The translations under genes were made by a program, and so were the position numbers. Below, one piece after another: positions 63,959-64,000 of a stretch of 64,000 bases of DNA; position 1 is the stretch's first letter, and each line of letters opens with the position of its first letter. The notes beneath the pieces were generated by a model, which was given only the letters and a program-made list of their open reading frames with translations, was not told the DNA's origin and did not search any database. The DNA lies in contig JAAFIF010000022.1 in NCBI GenBank assembly GCA_013298625.1, positions 12,757-76,756 on the forward strand, in the 5' to 3' direction. Source of the stretch: Myxococcales bacterium (GTDB lineage: Bacteria > Myxococcota_A > Polyangia > Polyangiales > Ga0077539).

Positions 63959-64000
63959 TCAGTCGCGAATGCGCTTGAAGAGCCGCCCGATCATCACGAG
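63959..64000 (-). CDS. C-terminal end of a gene entering from beyond the window
   Basis: The last 13 codons and TGA of an open frame on the minus strand (LVMIGRLFKRIRD, stop at 63961-63959). The sequence resembles the cytoplasmic end of a membrane protein. The frame runs off the edge, so nothing further can be said. Confidence 0.3.
   Translation of the reverse strand, partial: LVMIGRLFKRIRD

Overview
The window is a contiguous, GC-rich (roughly two-thirds G+C) piece of a bacterial chromosome with almost no non-coding DNA. Several features point to a myxobacterium-type organism (Myxococcota, perhaps the Sandaracinaceae/Polyangiales side). These are DUF4388 (PATAN) proteins joined to FHA or receiver domains, a CarD/CdnL regulator, mevalonate-pathway genes, a Lys/Ala-rich H1-like protein, an exported 'DSG'-rich lipoprotein with a PSI-type cysteine cluster, and many GTG/TTG starts. 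This placement rests on gene content only. No rRNA, tRNA, CRISPR array, phage or insertion sequence was found.

Layout. 1-2.2 kb (-): a tetraheme cytochrome, a 4Fe-4S subunit and an NrfD-type membrane subunit, a quinone/cytochrome redox module cut by the window edge. 2.4-10 kb: YccF, SecA, a VWA protein pair and a TerC-type membrane protein. 10-15.2 kb (-): a tightly overlapping operon yebC-fliO, then dapF with two receiver-domain signalling proteins. 15.4-21.5 kb: a GH3 hexosaminidase, a SulP transporter, a class III cyclase fused to an FHA domain, and mevalonate-pathway mvaD plus a GHMP kinase. 21.6-26.5 kb (-): Lnt-type acyltransferase under a TetR regulator with a visible operator, then a PhoR/PhoB-like two-component pair.

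26.6-31.4 kb (+): a membrane protein, a tubulin/FtsZ-like (Tubulin_2-type) protein and a 617-residue protein of unknown function in one operon, followed by an Rpn-type nuclease. 31.4-40.3 kb: a propeller-like protein, a DHH phosphoesterase, a YggX-like protein, a glycosyltransferase-like protein, a DsbA-like lipoprotein with a large exported partner, an OYE-family reductase, a PPDK regulatory kinase and a 37-residue very basic protein. 40.5-46.9 kb: FHA-DUF4388, J-domain, PilZ, RNase G/E, CarD, OmpA-like and H1-like proteins. 47-52.7 kb: divergent ggt/gshB, mtnA and the DUF47-Pit phosphate transport pair.

52.7-56.7 kb (-): five genes, a TIM-barrel metalloenzyme-like protein followed by four tandem paralogues of a family I do not recognise, overlapping by ATGA junctions. 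56.7-64 kb: an exported pyroglutamyl-peptidase-like protein, a Kelch-type protein with a Lys-rich tail, DUF3634, a dienelactone hydrolase, a GFA/DUF6151-like protein, a nucleoside hydrolase, and secreted proteins of unknown role.

The two strongest candidates for undescribed systems are the tubulin-like operon (26580-30422) and the TIM-barrel plus four-paralogue operon (52752-56660). Regulatory sites that can be read directly include a TetR palindrome overlapping its own promoter (23859-23887), a Pho-box-like direct repeat upstream of the Pit genes (50949-50966), a promoter with a leader of about 330 nt before carD, and a strong intrinsic terminator after the H1-like gene.
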